This document shows positions 1-7,606 of a DNA stretch of 54,076 bases, piece after piece. The stretch covers positions 1 through 54,076 of the forward strand of contig JBJMJD010000064.1 in NCBI GenBank assembly GCA_045806525.1, in the 5' to 3' direction. The position numbers and the translations under genes are program-made. Position 1 is the stretch's first letter. The number at the start of each line of letters is the position of its first letter. Source of the DNA: JAICYJ01 sp045806525. Lineage in GTDB: Bacteria > Actinomycetota > Thermoleophilia > Gaiellales > JAICJC01. The notes beneath the pieces were generated by a model. The model was not told the origin of the DNA, ran no database searches, and was given only the letters and a program-made list of their open reading frames with translations.

Positions 1-1
1 C

Positions 2-226
2 ACGCTGCCGTTCCCGGCCTCCATAGCGGCGCTCGGGCTGGGAGCGCTGGCGCTGCTGGTGGTCGTGATCAAGTTCTTCTCGAAGCCGGGCGGCGGCGAT
101 GTCACGTCATTGGGGGGCACGGTTCACTTCTCCGTGTCGGTCGCCTGGGGGCTCTATCTCGCGATACTCGCGGCGATCGCCGTCTTCGTCGGGGCCTACA
201 TGCACATGAACGAGACGAGCTCCTAG
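2..226 (+). CDS. C-terminal end of a membrane protein (5'-truncated)
   Basis: This reading frame enters from the left edge and stops at TAG 224-226, leaving 74 residues. It shows two hydrophobic segments, roughly residues 6-25 and 48-66, joined by a short Gly-rich polar loop. The protein ends in a short polar tail (MHMNETSS). Third positions are mostly G or C, as in the neighbours, so the frame is convincing. I do not recognise the family from this fragment. It could be a small integral membrane protein or the end of a larger transporter. A compact inverted repeat (ACCGGC-AA-GCCGGT, 231-244) lies 4 bases after the stop and could help end transcription, but no T-run follows it. Confidence 0.6.
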   Translation, partial: TLPFPASIAALGLGALALLVVVIKFFSKPGGGDVTSLGGTVHFSVSVAWGLYLAILAAIAVFVGAYMHMNETSS

Positions 227-230
227 CAGC

Positions 231-244
231 ACCGGCAAGCCGGT
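231..244 (+). terminator. Possible weak terminator hairpin
   Basis: ACCGGC and GCCGGT are perfect complements separated by two bases, just after the stop codon at 226. No poly-T tract follows, so it is only a candidate. Confidence 0.25.
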
Positions 245-336
245 TGCGACCCCCGGCGAACGCGATCGAGGCCCGAGAACCGGGCCACGGTGCGATGGTC
301 GAGCTCCTGCATCGACGGTGACTCTAGTGAGGTCAG

Positions 337-342
337 TAGACT
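337..342 (+). promoter_or_regulatory. Leaderless-type -10 box of the gene at 350
   Basis: TAGACT lies exactly 7 bases before the GTG at 350. This spacing would place the transcript start at or next to the start codon. No Shine-Dalgarno sequence fits that GTG. Confidence 0.55.
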
Positions 343-349
343 GGTCGCT

Positions 350-901
350 GTGACCACCACCAAGGCAACACTCAAGCCGTACCTGACCGAGATCCGCGAC
401 TGGGTCTCGCAGGGGATGACGGACGTGTGGATCGCGCACCGGCTGAACTCGACGCCGGCCAGCATCTCGGCGTTCCGTTCGCAGCACGGGATCCTGAGGC
501 GCGACGTGCTGACCGAGGTGTACGCGGCGGACGTGCCGCCGCCGGTGATCCCGCCGGAGGCCGACGAGCCGGAGCCGGAGATGAAGCCGCGGCGGCGTTC
601 CCGGGGTGGTCGCAAGAAGGCCGGTGAGACGGCCACGGCGGCGCCGGTGGCAGCGGCCGAGCCGGCCGAGGGCAACGGCGAGGGGGCGGCCAAGCGGCGA
701 CGGCGCGGCGGGCGCGGGAGAGGAAAGCGACTGCCGACATTCGAGGCGGTGCTCGACACGGGCGATGAGGGGTACGGCTTCTGGATCGACGGGGCCGTGC
801 GCGACGATCCCCTGTTCGCAGAGCACTGGTCGTCTCGGCGCGCGATCGTGGTCAAGATCGAGGCGGATCAGATCGTGATCCGCCCGGCTGAGTCTGAGTA
901 A
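350..901 (+). CDS. Conserved hypothetical protein, HTH-like N-terminus and Arg/Lys-rich centre
   Basis: 183 residues. The frame is open further upstream, but the -10 box TAGACT at 337-342 and the start of a folded domain favour GTG 350. Residues about 7-50 look like a helix-turn-helix (a WVSQGMTDVWIAHRL-type helix pair, then SISAFRSQHGI). Residues about 75-130 are low complexity: a Pro/Glu stretch, then two basic blocks (RRRSRGGRKK and RRRRGGRGRGKR), the second resembling an AT-hook. The last 50 residues form a second compact domain (FEAVLDTGDEGYGFWIDGAV... IVVKIEADQIVIRP). This layout suggests a nucleic-acid-binding protein, but I know of no characterised homologue. It converges on the gene at 908-1219, with 6 bases between the stops. 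Confidence 0.75.
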   Translation: MTTTKATLKPYLTEIRDWVSQGMTDVWIAHRLNSTPASISAFRSQHGILRRDVLTEVYAADVPPPVIPPEADEPEPEMKPRRRSRGGRKKAGETATAAPVAAAEPAEGNGEGAAKRRRRGGRGRGKRLPTFEAVLDTGDEGYGFWIDGAVRDDPLFAEHWSSRRAIVVKIEADQIVIRPAESE

Positions 902-907
902 CAGGGC

Positions 908-1219
908 TCAGTCGCGGTAGTCCTGGGCGCCGCGCGCGAAGCGGGCGAAGGCAGCATCGGCGACGATGGTGAGGTCGTGCGCCCAGACGTTGTCGGTGGT
1001 CCGATGGGCGACCAGGCGAGTCCATGCGGCGCTCGTGGCGTACTCGCGGGCGAGGTCCTCCAGGGTGTAGGTCTGGCCGACCCGGCGGGTCAGCTCGGCC
1101 ACGATCTCGTCGACCACCTCGCGGTAGACGGCCTCGCGCTTGGGCGGGACGTCCAGGTGCTCGAGCTTGCGGCGGCCCTGGTCCCACTCCATCAACGCGA
1201 GGTCGACGGAGGCGCTCAT
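908..1219 (-). CDS. Small hypothetical protein downstream of DUF501 gene
   Basis: 103 residues, starting at ATG 1219. That ATG overlaps the TGA of the DUF501 gene in an ATGA arrangement, so the two are probably translationally coupled. The sequence is largely helical and acidic/polar with no signal peptide or membrane segment. One recognisable stretch is VGQTYTLEDLAREYATSAAWTR. In better-known Actinobacteria the gene after DUF501 is usually an exopolyphosphatase (ppx/gppA). This is not that protein. Function unknown. Confidence 0.7.
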   Translation of the reverse strand: MSASVDLALMEWDQGRRKLEHLDVPPKREAVYREVVDEIVAELTRRVGQTYTLEDLAREYATSAAWTRLVAHRTTDNVWAHDLTIVADAAFARFARGAQDYRD

Positions 1220-1701
1220 GTGCTGCAGCACCCATCGGCCGGAAACACGGGTGCGGCCTCGGCCAGCACTGCGTCGCCCAGCAGGTAGCCGGGCTGGGCC
1301 AGGGCGAACGCGGCGTGGGCGTGCAGGCACTTGACGGCCCCGTCGCGGGCGGTGCCGCCGATGCCGAGTGCGAGTGAGGCACCGCCGTCGAGCATGACCG
1401 GGGCGGGCCGGCGCAGGCCGCGCTGGCGCTCTGCCCCGTCACGATATGAACGGCCGAGGAGGACGTCCCGGGCGGCCAGGCGCTGGTAGCGCTCGACGCC
1501 GCCGTCATGCTCGAGCGCGGAGACGGCAGCAACGGCGTGCGGGCACGTCAGGTAGTAGGTGGTCGGGAACGGCTCGCCGCCGTGCAGGTAGGAGTCCTGT
1601 TCGACGACCGCCGGTGCACCGTAGGGGCAGCGCGCCGCGACGCCTGCCACGCCTCGCGCCGGCCGGCCCAACTGCCGCTCGATCACCGCGTCGTCGTCCA
1701 C
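1216..1701 (-). CDS. DUF501 domain-containing protein
   Basis: 161 residues from GTG 1701. The opening (DDDAVIERQLGRPARGVAGVAARCPYG), the TYYLTCPH segment and the GAVKCLHAHAAFALA motif match the DUF501 family of Actinobacteria. That family normally sits directly after eno and the ftsB/divIC-like gene. The spaced Cys residues (in RCPYG, LTCPH and KCLH) are typical; whether they bind metal is unknown to me. The molecular function of the family is not established as far as I know. The gene has its own -10 box (TAGGCT, 1708-1713) 6 bases before the GTG, although divIC lies upstream on the same strand. Confidence 0.88.
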   Translation of the reverse strand: MDDDAVIERQLGRPARGVAGVAARCPYGAPAVVEQDSYLHGGEPFPTTYYLTCPHAVAAVSALEHDGGVERYQRLAARDVLLGRSYRDGAERQRGLRRPAPVMLDGGASLALGIGGTARDGAVKCLHAHAAFALAQPGYLLGDAVLAEAAPVFPADGCCST

Positions 1702-1707
1702 CCTCTC

Positions 1708-1713
1708 AGCCTA
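1708..1713 (-). promoter_or_regulatory. Leaderless-type -10 box of the DUF501 gene
   Basis: On the minus strand TAGGCT is followed by six bases (GAGAGG) and then GTG 1701. A TANNNT-N6 spacing predicts transcription starting on the start codon. Confidence 0.5.
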
Positions 1714-1752
1714 CCCGCGCCGCGAAACGGCCGCGGCTAGGTCAGTCGACAA

Positions 1753-1765
1753 GGGCTCAGAGCCC
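1753..1765. repeat. Intergenic palindrome GGGCTCAGAGCCC, copy 1
   Basis: A perfect 6-bp inverted repeat around one base. The 241-base spacer 1702-1942 contains this copy and an identical one at 1863-1875, and no credible gene. Confidence 0.7.
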
Positions 1766-1862
1766 GGCTCGGCCGTCGTTGATGCTTCGCCACAGATCCC
1801 CGACAGGTGTCACAGCCACTGTAACCACGGTCGTGGGAGAACAGCGGGTTGGGCCCGAGACA

Positions 1863-1875
1863 GGGCTCAGAGCCC
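1863..1875. repeat. Intergenic palindrome GGGCTCAGAGCCC, copy 2
   Basis: Identical to the copy at 1753-1765, 110 bases apart, in the same spacer between the divIC-like gene and the DUF501 gene. Confidence 0.7.
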
Positions 1876-1942
1876 GCTCAAGCCCACGTGACAGTCTCGC
1901 CGCAAGGTGCTTGCACGTCGTCGCAAAGCTGTGACGGGCCGA

Positions 1943-2266
1943 TCAACCGCACTGCGTGGCCGCGGAGGCCGGGATGTCCCGGACCACGAGCGGGTGCTCG
2001 CCTGGATAGATCCAGCCGCAGGCGCGGGCCAGCTCGACGATCCGCACCTTCGTCAGAAGCGCCGCCGCCTCCGACTGGAGCCGGTCGTGCTCGTGCTGCA
2101 GCATCACCACCTGCGTCTGTGAGCGCTGCAGCCGCTCATCCGACCGCAGGTACTTCTGCACCGGGCTCACGTACAGGGCCGCCATCAGCAGCAGCACCGA
2201 CGCCGCCGCGACCCTGCGGAACGTGAACGGGCTGCGATCGCGACCCTGCGGAATTACCGGCCCCAT
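1943..2266 (-). CDS. FtsB/DivIC-type septum formation initiator
   Basis: 107 residues. A short basic cytoplasmic tail is followed by one membrane segment (about 19-36, VAAASVLLLMAALYVSPV). Then comes a coiled-coil stretch (about 38-80, QKYLRSDERLQRSQTQVVMLQHEHDRLQSEAA) and a small C-terminal domain with the family's LARACGWIYPGEHPLVV ending. This is the FtsB/DivIC plan: a bitopic divisome protein that pairs with FtsL through its coiled coil. ATG 2266 is preceded by an AGGGG Shine-Dalgarno 4 bases upstream. It lies 32 bases after pyk and is followed by DUF501, the usual actinobacterial neighbour. Confidence 0.88.
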   Translation of the reverse strand: MGPVIPQGRDRSPFTFRRVAAASVLLLMAALYVSPVQKYLRSDERLQRSQTQVVMLQHEHDRLQSEAAALLTKVRIVELARACGWIYPGEHPLVVRDIPASAATQCG

Positions 2267-2298
2267 CTGCCCCTGCTTCGACCCGGGGCGCCGGATCC

Positions 2299-3711
2299 CT
2301 ACTCCAGCGTGTACACAAGGATGTGGTTCGTCGACCCTGGCAGGTTCAGTCGCGTCCCACCCGTCAGCACGACCCGGTCGCCGGCCGCCGCCAGGCCGCT
2401 GTCGCGGACCGCGTCAGCCACGCTGCTCCACAGCTGCTCGATCGTGTCGGCGTCCTCGATCACGATCGGCACCACCGCCCAGTCCAGCGCCAGCTGCTGC
2501 AGCACGTGCTGGTAGGGGCTGGCCGCAACGATCGGCCGGCGCGGCCGGTACCGGGACACCTGCCGCGCCGTCGACCCCGACTGCGTGGGCACCGCGATCA
2601 CGGGCGCGCCCAGCTCCTCGGCGATGTCACAGGCGGCGTGCGACAGGATCGTCGCCATCTCGCCGTCGCGCCGCAGCGCGGGGTCGTGGTAGCTGAGCGA
2701 CGGCTCCACCGCCCGCGCGATCCGGTGCATCATCGCAACCGCCTCCAGCGGGTAGCGACCCACGGCCGTCTCGCCTGACAGCATCAGCGCCGATGTCCCG
2801 TCGAGCACGGCATTTGCCACGTCCGACGCCTCCGCCCGGGTTGGCTCGGGCTGGTTGATCATCGACTCCAGCATCTGGGTTGCGGTGATCACTGTCTTGC
2901 CGGCGTTGCGCGCGGCGCGGATGATCAGCTTCTGCACCAGCGGCACATCGGCCACGCCGATCTCGACGCCAAGGTCGCCGCGAGCCACCATCACCGCGTC
3001 AGAGGCCGCCACGATCGCGTCCAGGTCCTCGACCGCCTCGGCCTTCTCCACCTTCGCAATCACCCGCGCGCTCGACCGCTCGGTGGCGATGTGGTCGCGC
3101 AGATCGACCAGATCCTTGGCGCTACGCACGAACGACAGCGCCACGTAGTCGACTCCGTGAGCGAGCGCGAAGTCGAGGTCGGCCAGATCCTTCTGGGTCA
3201 GCGACGGTATCGGCAGCGGCGTGCCCGGCAGGTTCACGCCCTTGCCCGACGAGATCAGCCCGCCCAGCTCGACCAGGCACTCCACCCGGCTGCCGTTCAC
3301 CGACTCCACGCGCACCCGCACGCGGCCGTCGTCGATCAGCAGCTCCGTGCCCGCCCGCACCACCGTCGCCAGACCCGGGAAGGTCACCTCCAGATCGCCG
3401 GGCGCGCCCTCGCTCACCGCCGCCAGCACCACTCGGTCGCCCTGGTTCACGGCCCGTGGCTCGGCCAGCGCCCCGATCCGGATCTTCGGCCCCTGCAGAT
3501 CGGCGATCACCGCCAGCGGCCGGCCGAGCACCTCCTGCGCCCGCCGCACCGCCTGGATCACCCCGTAGTGATCCGCGTGGCTGCCGTGCGAGAAGTTGAG
3601 CCGGGCGGCGTCCATTCCCGCCCACGCCAGCCGCTCGACGAACTCGGGATCGCTCGAGGCCGGCCCGATCGTGCAGACGATCTTGGTGCGGCGCGTCAGC
3701 CGCGCGCTCAT
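2299..3711 (-). CDS. pyk: Pyruvate kinase
   Basis: 470 residues, the usual length for the short bacterial form. It converts phosphoenolpyruvate and ADP to pyruvate and ATP. The N-terminus MSARLTRRTKIVCTIGPASS is the classical opening. It is followed by the substrate motif MDAARLNFSHG, the Mg/K site VIAKVEKAEA with the catalytic Lys, MVARGDLGVEI, and the PK signature TATQMLESM. The start is ATG 3711; the longer upstream frame runs antisense to nothing useful and lies inside eno. That ATG overlaps the eno stop in an ATGA pair, so the last two glycolytic steps are coupled. In many Actinobacteria eno is followed directly by the divIC-like gene. Here pyk sits between them. Confidence 0.97.
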   Translation of the reverse strand: MSARLTRRTKIVCTIGPASSDPEFVERLAWAGMDAARLNFSHGSHADHYGVIQAVRRAQEVLGRPLAVIADLQGPKIRIGALAEPRAVNQGDRVVLAAVSEGAPGDLEVTFPGLATVVRAGTELLIDDGRVRVRVESVNGSRVECLVELGGLISSGKGVNLPGTPLPIPSLTQKDLADLDFALAHGVDYVALSFVRSAKDLVDLRDHIATERSSARVIAKVEKAEAVEDLDAIVAASDAVMVARGDLGVEIGVADVPLVQKLIIRAARNAGKTVITATQMLESMINQPEPTRAEASDVANAVLDGTSALMLSGETAVGRYPLEAVAMMHRIARAVEPSLSYHDPALRRDGEMATILSHAACDIAEELGAPVIAVPTQSGSTARQVSRYRPRRPIVAASPYQHVLQQLALDWAVVPIVIEDADTIEQLWSSVADAVRDSGLAAAGDRVVLTGGTRLNLPGSTNHILVYTLE

Positions 3712-4997
3712 GCCGTCTGCGTGGTGAGCCGGGCGAACGCGCCACGACCCGGATAGCGGGCCGCCGATCCCAGCTCCTCCTCGATTCGCAGCAGCTGGTT
3801 GTACTTGGCGACCCGGTCCGACCGTGACGGGGCGCCGGTCTTGATCTGGCCGCAGTTCGTGGCCACCGCCAGATCGGCGATGGTGACGTCCTCCGTCTCG
3901 CCGGATCGGTGCGACATCACCACCGCATACCCGGACGTGTGGGCCAGGCGCACCGTGTCCAGCGTCTCGGAGAGGCTGCCGATCTGGTTGACCTTGACCA
4001 GAATCGCGTTTGCGGCACCCCGCTCGATGCCCCGGCCGAGCCGCTCCACGTTCGTCACGAACAGGTCGTCGCCGACCAGCTGCAGGCGCGTGCCGAGCGC
4101 CGCGGTGAGCTGCTGCCAGCCGTCCCAATCGTCCTCGGCCAGCCCGTCCTCGATCGAGACGATCGGGTAGCGGTTGCACAGATCCTCGTAATAGCCGACC
4201 ATCTCCGCCGCATCCAGCACGCGGCCCTCACCGTCGAGGTGGTAGCGCCCGTCGCGGTAGAGCTCGGTCGAGGCCGGGTCGATTGCGATCGCCACCCGGT
4301 CGCGGTGGCCCGCCGCCTCGGCCGCCTCCATGATCGCCGCGATTGCCTCCTCGTTCGACTCCAGGTTCGGGGCGAACCCGCCCTCGTCACCGACCGCCGT
4401 CACCAGGCCGCGGCCGTGCAGGATCGCCTTCAACGCGTGGAACGTCTCGGCGCCGACCCGCAGGGCCTCGGCGAAGGAGTCCGCGCCCACCGGCACCACC
4501 ATGAACTCCTGCAGGTCGATGGTGTTGTCGGCGTGGGCGCCACCGTTGATCACGTTCATCATCGGCACCGGCAGCACGTGCGCGTCGGTGCCCCCCACGT
4601 AGCGGTACAGCGGCAGGCCGACCTCGTCGGCGCCGGCCTTGGCGACCGCCAGCGATGTCCCCAGAATCGCGTTCGCGCCCAGGTTGCCCTTGTTCGGCGT
4701 GCCGTCGAGGTCGCTCAGCACCTGGTCGATGGCGCGCTGGTCGAGCGCGTCGGCGCCTTCCAGCTCGCTCGCGATCGTGCCGTTGACATTGCCCACCGCC
4801 CGCTCCACGCCCTTGCCGCCCCAGCGCGATCCGTCGCCGTCGCGCAGCTCGACAGCCTCGAAGGCTCCGGTCGACGCGCCCGACGGGACGGCCGCGCGCC
4901 CGCTCGCACCCGACTCGAGGATCACCTCCACCTCGACGGTCGGATTGCCGCGCGAGTCGAGGATCTGACGGCCGTAGACGGACAGGATCGAGCTCAT
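3708..4997 (-). CDS. eno: Enolase (phosphopyruvate hydratase)
   Basis: 429 residues, full length. It dehydrates 2-phosphoglycerate to phosphoenolpyruvate. It opens with the family pattern SILSVYGRQILDSRGNPTVEVEV and has the GASTGAFEAVELRDGD loop. The metal ligands lie in IAIDPAST, SIEDGLAEDDW and VGDDLFVTN. The catalytic Lys is in NAILVKVNQIGSLSETL, and the MSHRSGETED signature is intact. A -10-like TATCAT lies at 5006-5011, 8 bases before ATG 4997, so the eno-pyk-divIC transcript may start at or near the start codon. A histidine kinase gene ends 42 bases upstream. Confidence 0.98.
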   Translation of the reverse strand: MSSILSVYGRQILDSRGNPTVEVEVILESGASGRAAVPSGASTGAFEAVELRDGDGSRWGGKGVERAVGNVNGTIASELEGADALDQRAIDQVLSDLDGTPNKGNLGANAILGTSLAVAKAGADEVGLPLYRYVGGTDAHVLPVPMMNVINGGAHADNTIDLQEFMVVPVGADSFAEALRVGAETFHALKAILHGRGLVTAVGDEGGFAPNLESNEEAIAAIMEAAEAAGHRDRVAIAIDPASTELYRDGRYHLDGEGRVLDAAEMVGYYEDLCNRYPIVSIEDGLAEDDWDGWQQLTAALGTRLQLVGDDLFVTNVERLGRGIERGAANAILVKVNQIGSLSETLDTVRLAHTSGYAVVMSHRSGETEDVTIADLAVATNCGQIKTGAPSRSDRVAKYNQLLRIEEELGSAARYPGRGAFARLTTQTA

Positions 4998-5005
4998 CGC
5001 GCCCG

Positions 5006-5011
5006 ATGATA
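5006..5011 (-). promoter_or_regulatory. Candidate -10 box of the eno-pyk operon
   Basis: On the minus strand TATCAT precedes ATG 4997 by 8 bases. The spacing matches the leaderless pattern seen at other starts in this window. Confidence 0.4.
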
Positions 5012-5039
5012 CCGGCGCCGCCAGCGGGCCCGCGATGGG

Positions 5040-6551
5040 TCAGACCGCCGACGGCCCCAGCGGGATGGCGAAATCCACGCGCGCGCCCTTGCCCAGCGCC
5101 GAGGAGATGCTGACATCGCCCCCGGCCAGCCGCAACCGCTCGCGCATCGCGTCCAGGCCCAGATGCAGCCGCATGCCGCTGCGATCGAGCGCGCGGGTGA
5201 CGTCGAACCCGCGCCCGTCGTCCAGCACGCAGCCGCGCAGCCAGCCCTCGTCGCTCCACAGCCGTACCTCAACCCGTGCTGCCTGCGAGTGCTTGCGCGC
5301 GTTGACCAGCGCCTCCTTCACGGTGCGGAACGCGAGGTCCTCCACCAGGTAGGTGAACCTGCCATCGGGCGCCGTCAGCGCCACGTCGAACCCACCCTCC
5401 TGCCCGACCTCGTCGGCCAGGTCGCGCAGCGCGGCGCCGATCCCCTGCGCGTCCAGCAGCGGCGGTCGCAGCTCGAATGTCAGCCGCCGGGCGCGCTCGA
5501 CCGCCGTGCGCAGCGTGGCGCGGGCGTCCTCGAGGGCATCGGCCACCCGCCGGTCGGGGCCGACCGCGGCGATCGTCACGCGCTCGACCGCCATCAGTGC
5601 AGCCGTCATCACCTGGATGGTGTCGTCGTGCAGCTCGCCCGCGATCTGGGCCCGCGCCGCCGCCTCGGAGTGCAGCATCGCCTCCAGCACCTCATGCCGG
5701 GCCAGCTCGCTGCGGCGCAGCGCCTCCTGCGCGCGGTGCCGTTCGGTCGTGTCGAACATCACCCCGTGCGAACGGGCCGGTGCGCCAGGGCCACCCCGCA
5801 GCAGGGTTGCGCGGTCGTGGAACCAGTGCACCTCGCCGTCATGGCCGACCAGCCGATACTCCTCGTCGTAGGGCTCGCCGGTGGCAAGGTGCCGGATGAA
5901 GTTGTCGGCGGCGCGCTTGCGGTCGTCCTCGTGGACTGCTGTCCGCCAGTCGTCGAAGTCCAGCGCCTGGCCGGGACGGCGGCCCACCAGCTCGTCCATG
6001 TGCGCCGTCGAGAACACCACCCGCAGGCCCTCCTCGACGATGTAGGGGATGGCCGGGATCTGCTGCACCAGTGTGCGGAAGCGGGTCTCGGCCTGTTCCA
6101 GCTCCGTGGTCAGGCGCTCGCGCGAGATCACGGTGGCGAGCAGCCCGGCCAGCTGCTCGGCGCGGGCCACCTCGCCCTCTCCGAACGGTCGCTGGCCGAG
6201 GTAGTAGAGCTCCATCACGTGCGACACCACGTCGTCCTGGTAGACGCGGATGGTGACATCGAAGGCCGCGCCGACGCGCTCGAGGAAGGCCGTCACGCCG
6301 GGGGTCTCGGGGTCGCCGGCCCGGTACACCGCCACCGCCGACCCGGGGCCCTTCACCCCGTCGTAGCCGAGCTGGTCGGATACCAGGCCCGTCCCCGGCA
6401 GCACCTCGGGGTGGTCGAGGCTTCCGTCGGCGGCCAGCACGGTGATCACCTCCGGATCGTTCCGCACCTCGCAGAAGGTGGCGTGATCGGCATCGAGCAC
6501 CGCGATCGCGTACTCCAGCAGACCTGCGATCAGCGGCTGGGAGTCAGTCAC
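5040..6551 (-). CDS. GAF-PAS sensor histidine kinase (NarL/DegS-type, HisKA_3)
   Basis: 503 residues with no membrane segment, so probably a cytoplasmic sensor. Residues about 1-150 look like a GAF domain. Residues about 155-285 form a PAS domain of the PAS_3 type (FRTLVQQIPAIPYIVEEG..., HEDDRKRAADNFIRHL..., DGEVHWFHDRATLLRG). A dimerisation/phosphoacceptor domain follows with ARAQIAGELHDDTIQVMTAAL, the HisKA_3 H-box of the NarL/DesK group. The ATPase domain has EALVNARKHSQA (N-box) and DDGRGFD (G-box). Start GTG 6551 overlaps the end of mazG by 8 bases. Such kinases pair with LuxR-type response regulators, and none lies in this window. Its position between mazG and eno is not part of the usual order. 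Confidence 0.9.
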   Translation of the reverse strand: MTDSQPLIAGLLEYAIAVLDADHATFCEVRNDPEVITVLAADGSLDHPEVLPGTGLVSDQLGYDGVKGPGSAVAVYRAGDPETPGVTAFLERVGAAFDVTIRVYQDDVVSHVMELYYLGQRPFGEGEVARAEQLAGLLATVISRERLTTELEQAETRFRTLVQQIPAIPYIVEEGLRVVFSTAHMDELVGRRPGQALDFDDWRTAVHEDDRKRAADNFIRHLATGEPYDEEYRLVGHDGEVHWFHDRATLLRGGPGAPARSHGVMFDTTERHRAQEALRRSELARHEVLEAMLHSEAAARAQIAGELHDDTIQVMTAALMAVERVTIAAVGPDRRVADALEDARATLRTAVERARRLTFELRPPLLDAQGIGAALRDLADEVGQEGGFDVALTAPDGRFTYLVEDLAFRTVKEALVNARKHSQAARVEVRLWSDEGWLRGCVLDDGRGFDVTRALDRSGMRLHLGLDAMRERLRLAGGDVSISSALGKGARVDFAIPLGPSAV

Positions 6552-7602
6552 GGGCGAGATCCCGCTTGGCCAGGCGGTACCAGGCGTCCTGGTCGTCCAG
6601 GCTGAGTGCGGCGAACTCGAGGCCGTCGGCCAGCGCCAGCTGCTCGGCCCGCTCCACCCGCTCGCGGAAGCGCCGCGACGCGGCGCGCAGCGCCAGCTCC
6701 GGATCGACACCGGCCAGGCGTGCGACGTTGACCCCCGCGAACAGCAGATCGCCCAGCTCGTGCACCACGTCCGAGTCCGGCTCATGCTCGGCCCGCTGCG
6801 GCCCGGCCGCATCCAGCGCCGCGCGCAGCTCTCGCAGCTCCTCGGTCAGGTCTCCCCACGCACCGTCCCAGGCGTGCCAGTCAAACCCGACCGCAGACGC
6901 GCGGCGTTGCACCTTGCGCGCGTGCAGCAGCGCCGGCAGCACCGCCGGAACATCGTGGAAGATGCCGCGGCGGCCCTCCTGATCGCTCTTGATCTGCTCC
7001 CAGTTGCGGCGCACCTGGCCCGGCGTGTCGGCCACCGCCTGGCCGAACACGTGCGGATGGCGGCGGATCAGCTTGGCCGTGATCGCCCGCGCCGTCGCCG
7101 CCCAGTCGCCCTCGTCCCGCTCCGAGAGCAGCAGCGCCAGGAATGCCGTCTGGAACAGCAGGTCGCCGAGCTCGTCCAGCAGCTTCTCCGGGTCGCCCAG
7201 CTGCGCGGCCTCGGCCACCTCGTAGGCCTCCTCCAGCGTGTGCGGCACGATCGTCAGCGTCGTCTGCTCCCGGTCCCACGGGCAGTCGCGTCGCAGCCTG
7301 GCGGTGAGGCGCATCAACGCGATCATGGCGTCACCCGCCATCAGCGCCGCCAGCGCGTCGCCGTCGGGCACGGTCGGCACGTCCGGCGCGGCCGCCTGCA
7401 GGCGCACGAACCGCTCTCCCGAAGCCGCCGCCACGGGCGCGTCGGCCGCCAGCGGCAGCCCCTGCCCGCCCAGCCATCCGGCCAGCGGCTCGTCCGGCTC
7501 GACGCGCACCGGACCCGCCGTCTCCAGCGCCCGGAAGGACGCAAGAGGGATCAGTTCTGGGTCTCCAGGGCCGAGCGCAACGAGGAGCTGCAGCCGGCCC
7601 AC
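6544..7602 (-). CDS. mazG: Nucleoside triphosphate pyrophosphohydrolase MazG
   Basis: 352 residues, starting at GTG 7602. It is an all-alpha NTP pyrophosphatase that cleans non-canonical nucleotides. Two MazG repeats are visible. The first has CPWDREQT, LEEAYEVAEA and DELGDLLFQ (about 110-160). The second has LTEELRELRA and HELGDLLFAGVNVAR (about 250-290). Both therefore keep the EExxE and ExxD metal ligands. The first ~95 residues are a poorly conserved extension resembling a decayed methylase-like domain, as in mycobacterial MazG. It starts 4 bases after the foldase lipoprotein gene in the mfd-foldase-mazG string. Confidence 0.93.
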   Translation of the reverse strand: MGRLQLLVALGPGDPELIPLASFRALETAGPVRVEPDEPLAGWLGGQGLPLAADAPVAAASGERFVRLQAAAPDVPTVPDGDALAALMAGDAMIALMRLTARLRRDCPWDREQTTLTIVPHTLEEAYEVAEAAQLGDPEKLLDELGDLLFQTAFLALLLSERDEGDWAATARAITAKLIRRHPHVFGQAVADTPGQVRRNWEQIKSDQEGRRGIFHDVPAVLPALLHARKVQRRASAVGFDWHAWDGAWGDLTEELRELRAALDAAGPQRAEHEPDSDVVHELGDLLFAGVNVARLAGVDPELALRAASRRFRERVERAEQLALADGLEFAALSLDDQDAWYRLAKRDLARD

Positions 7603-7606
7603 GCGG

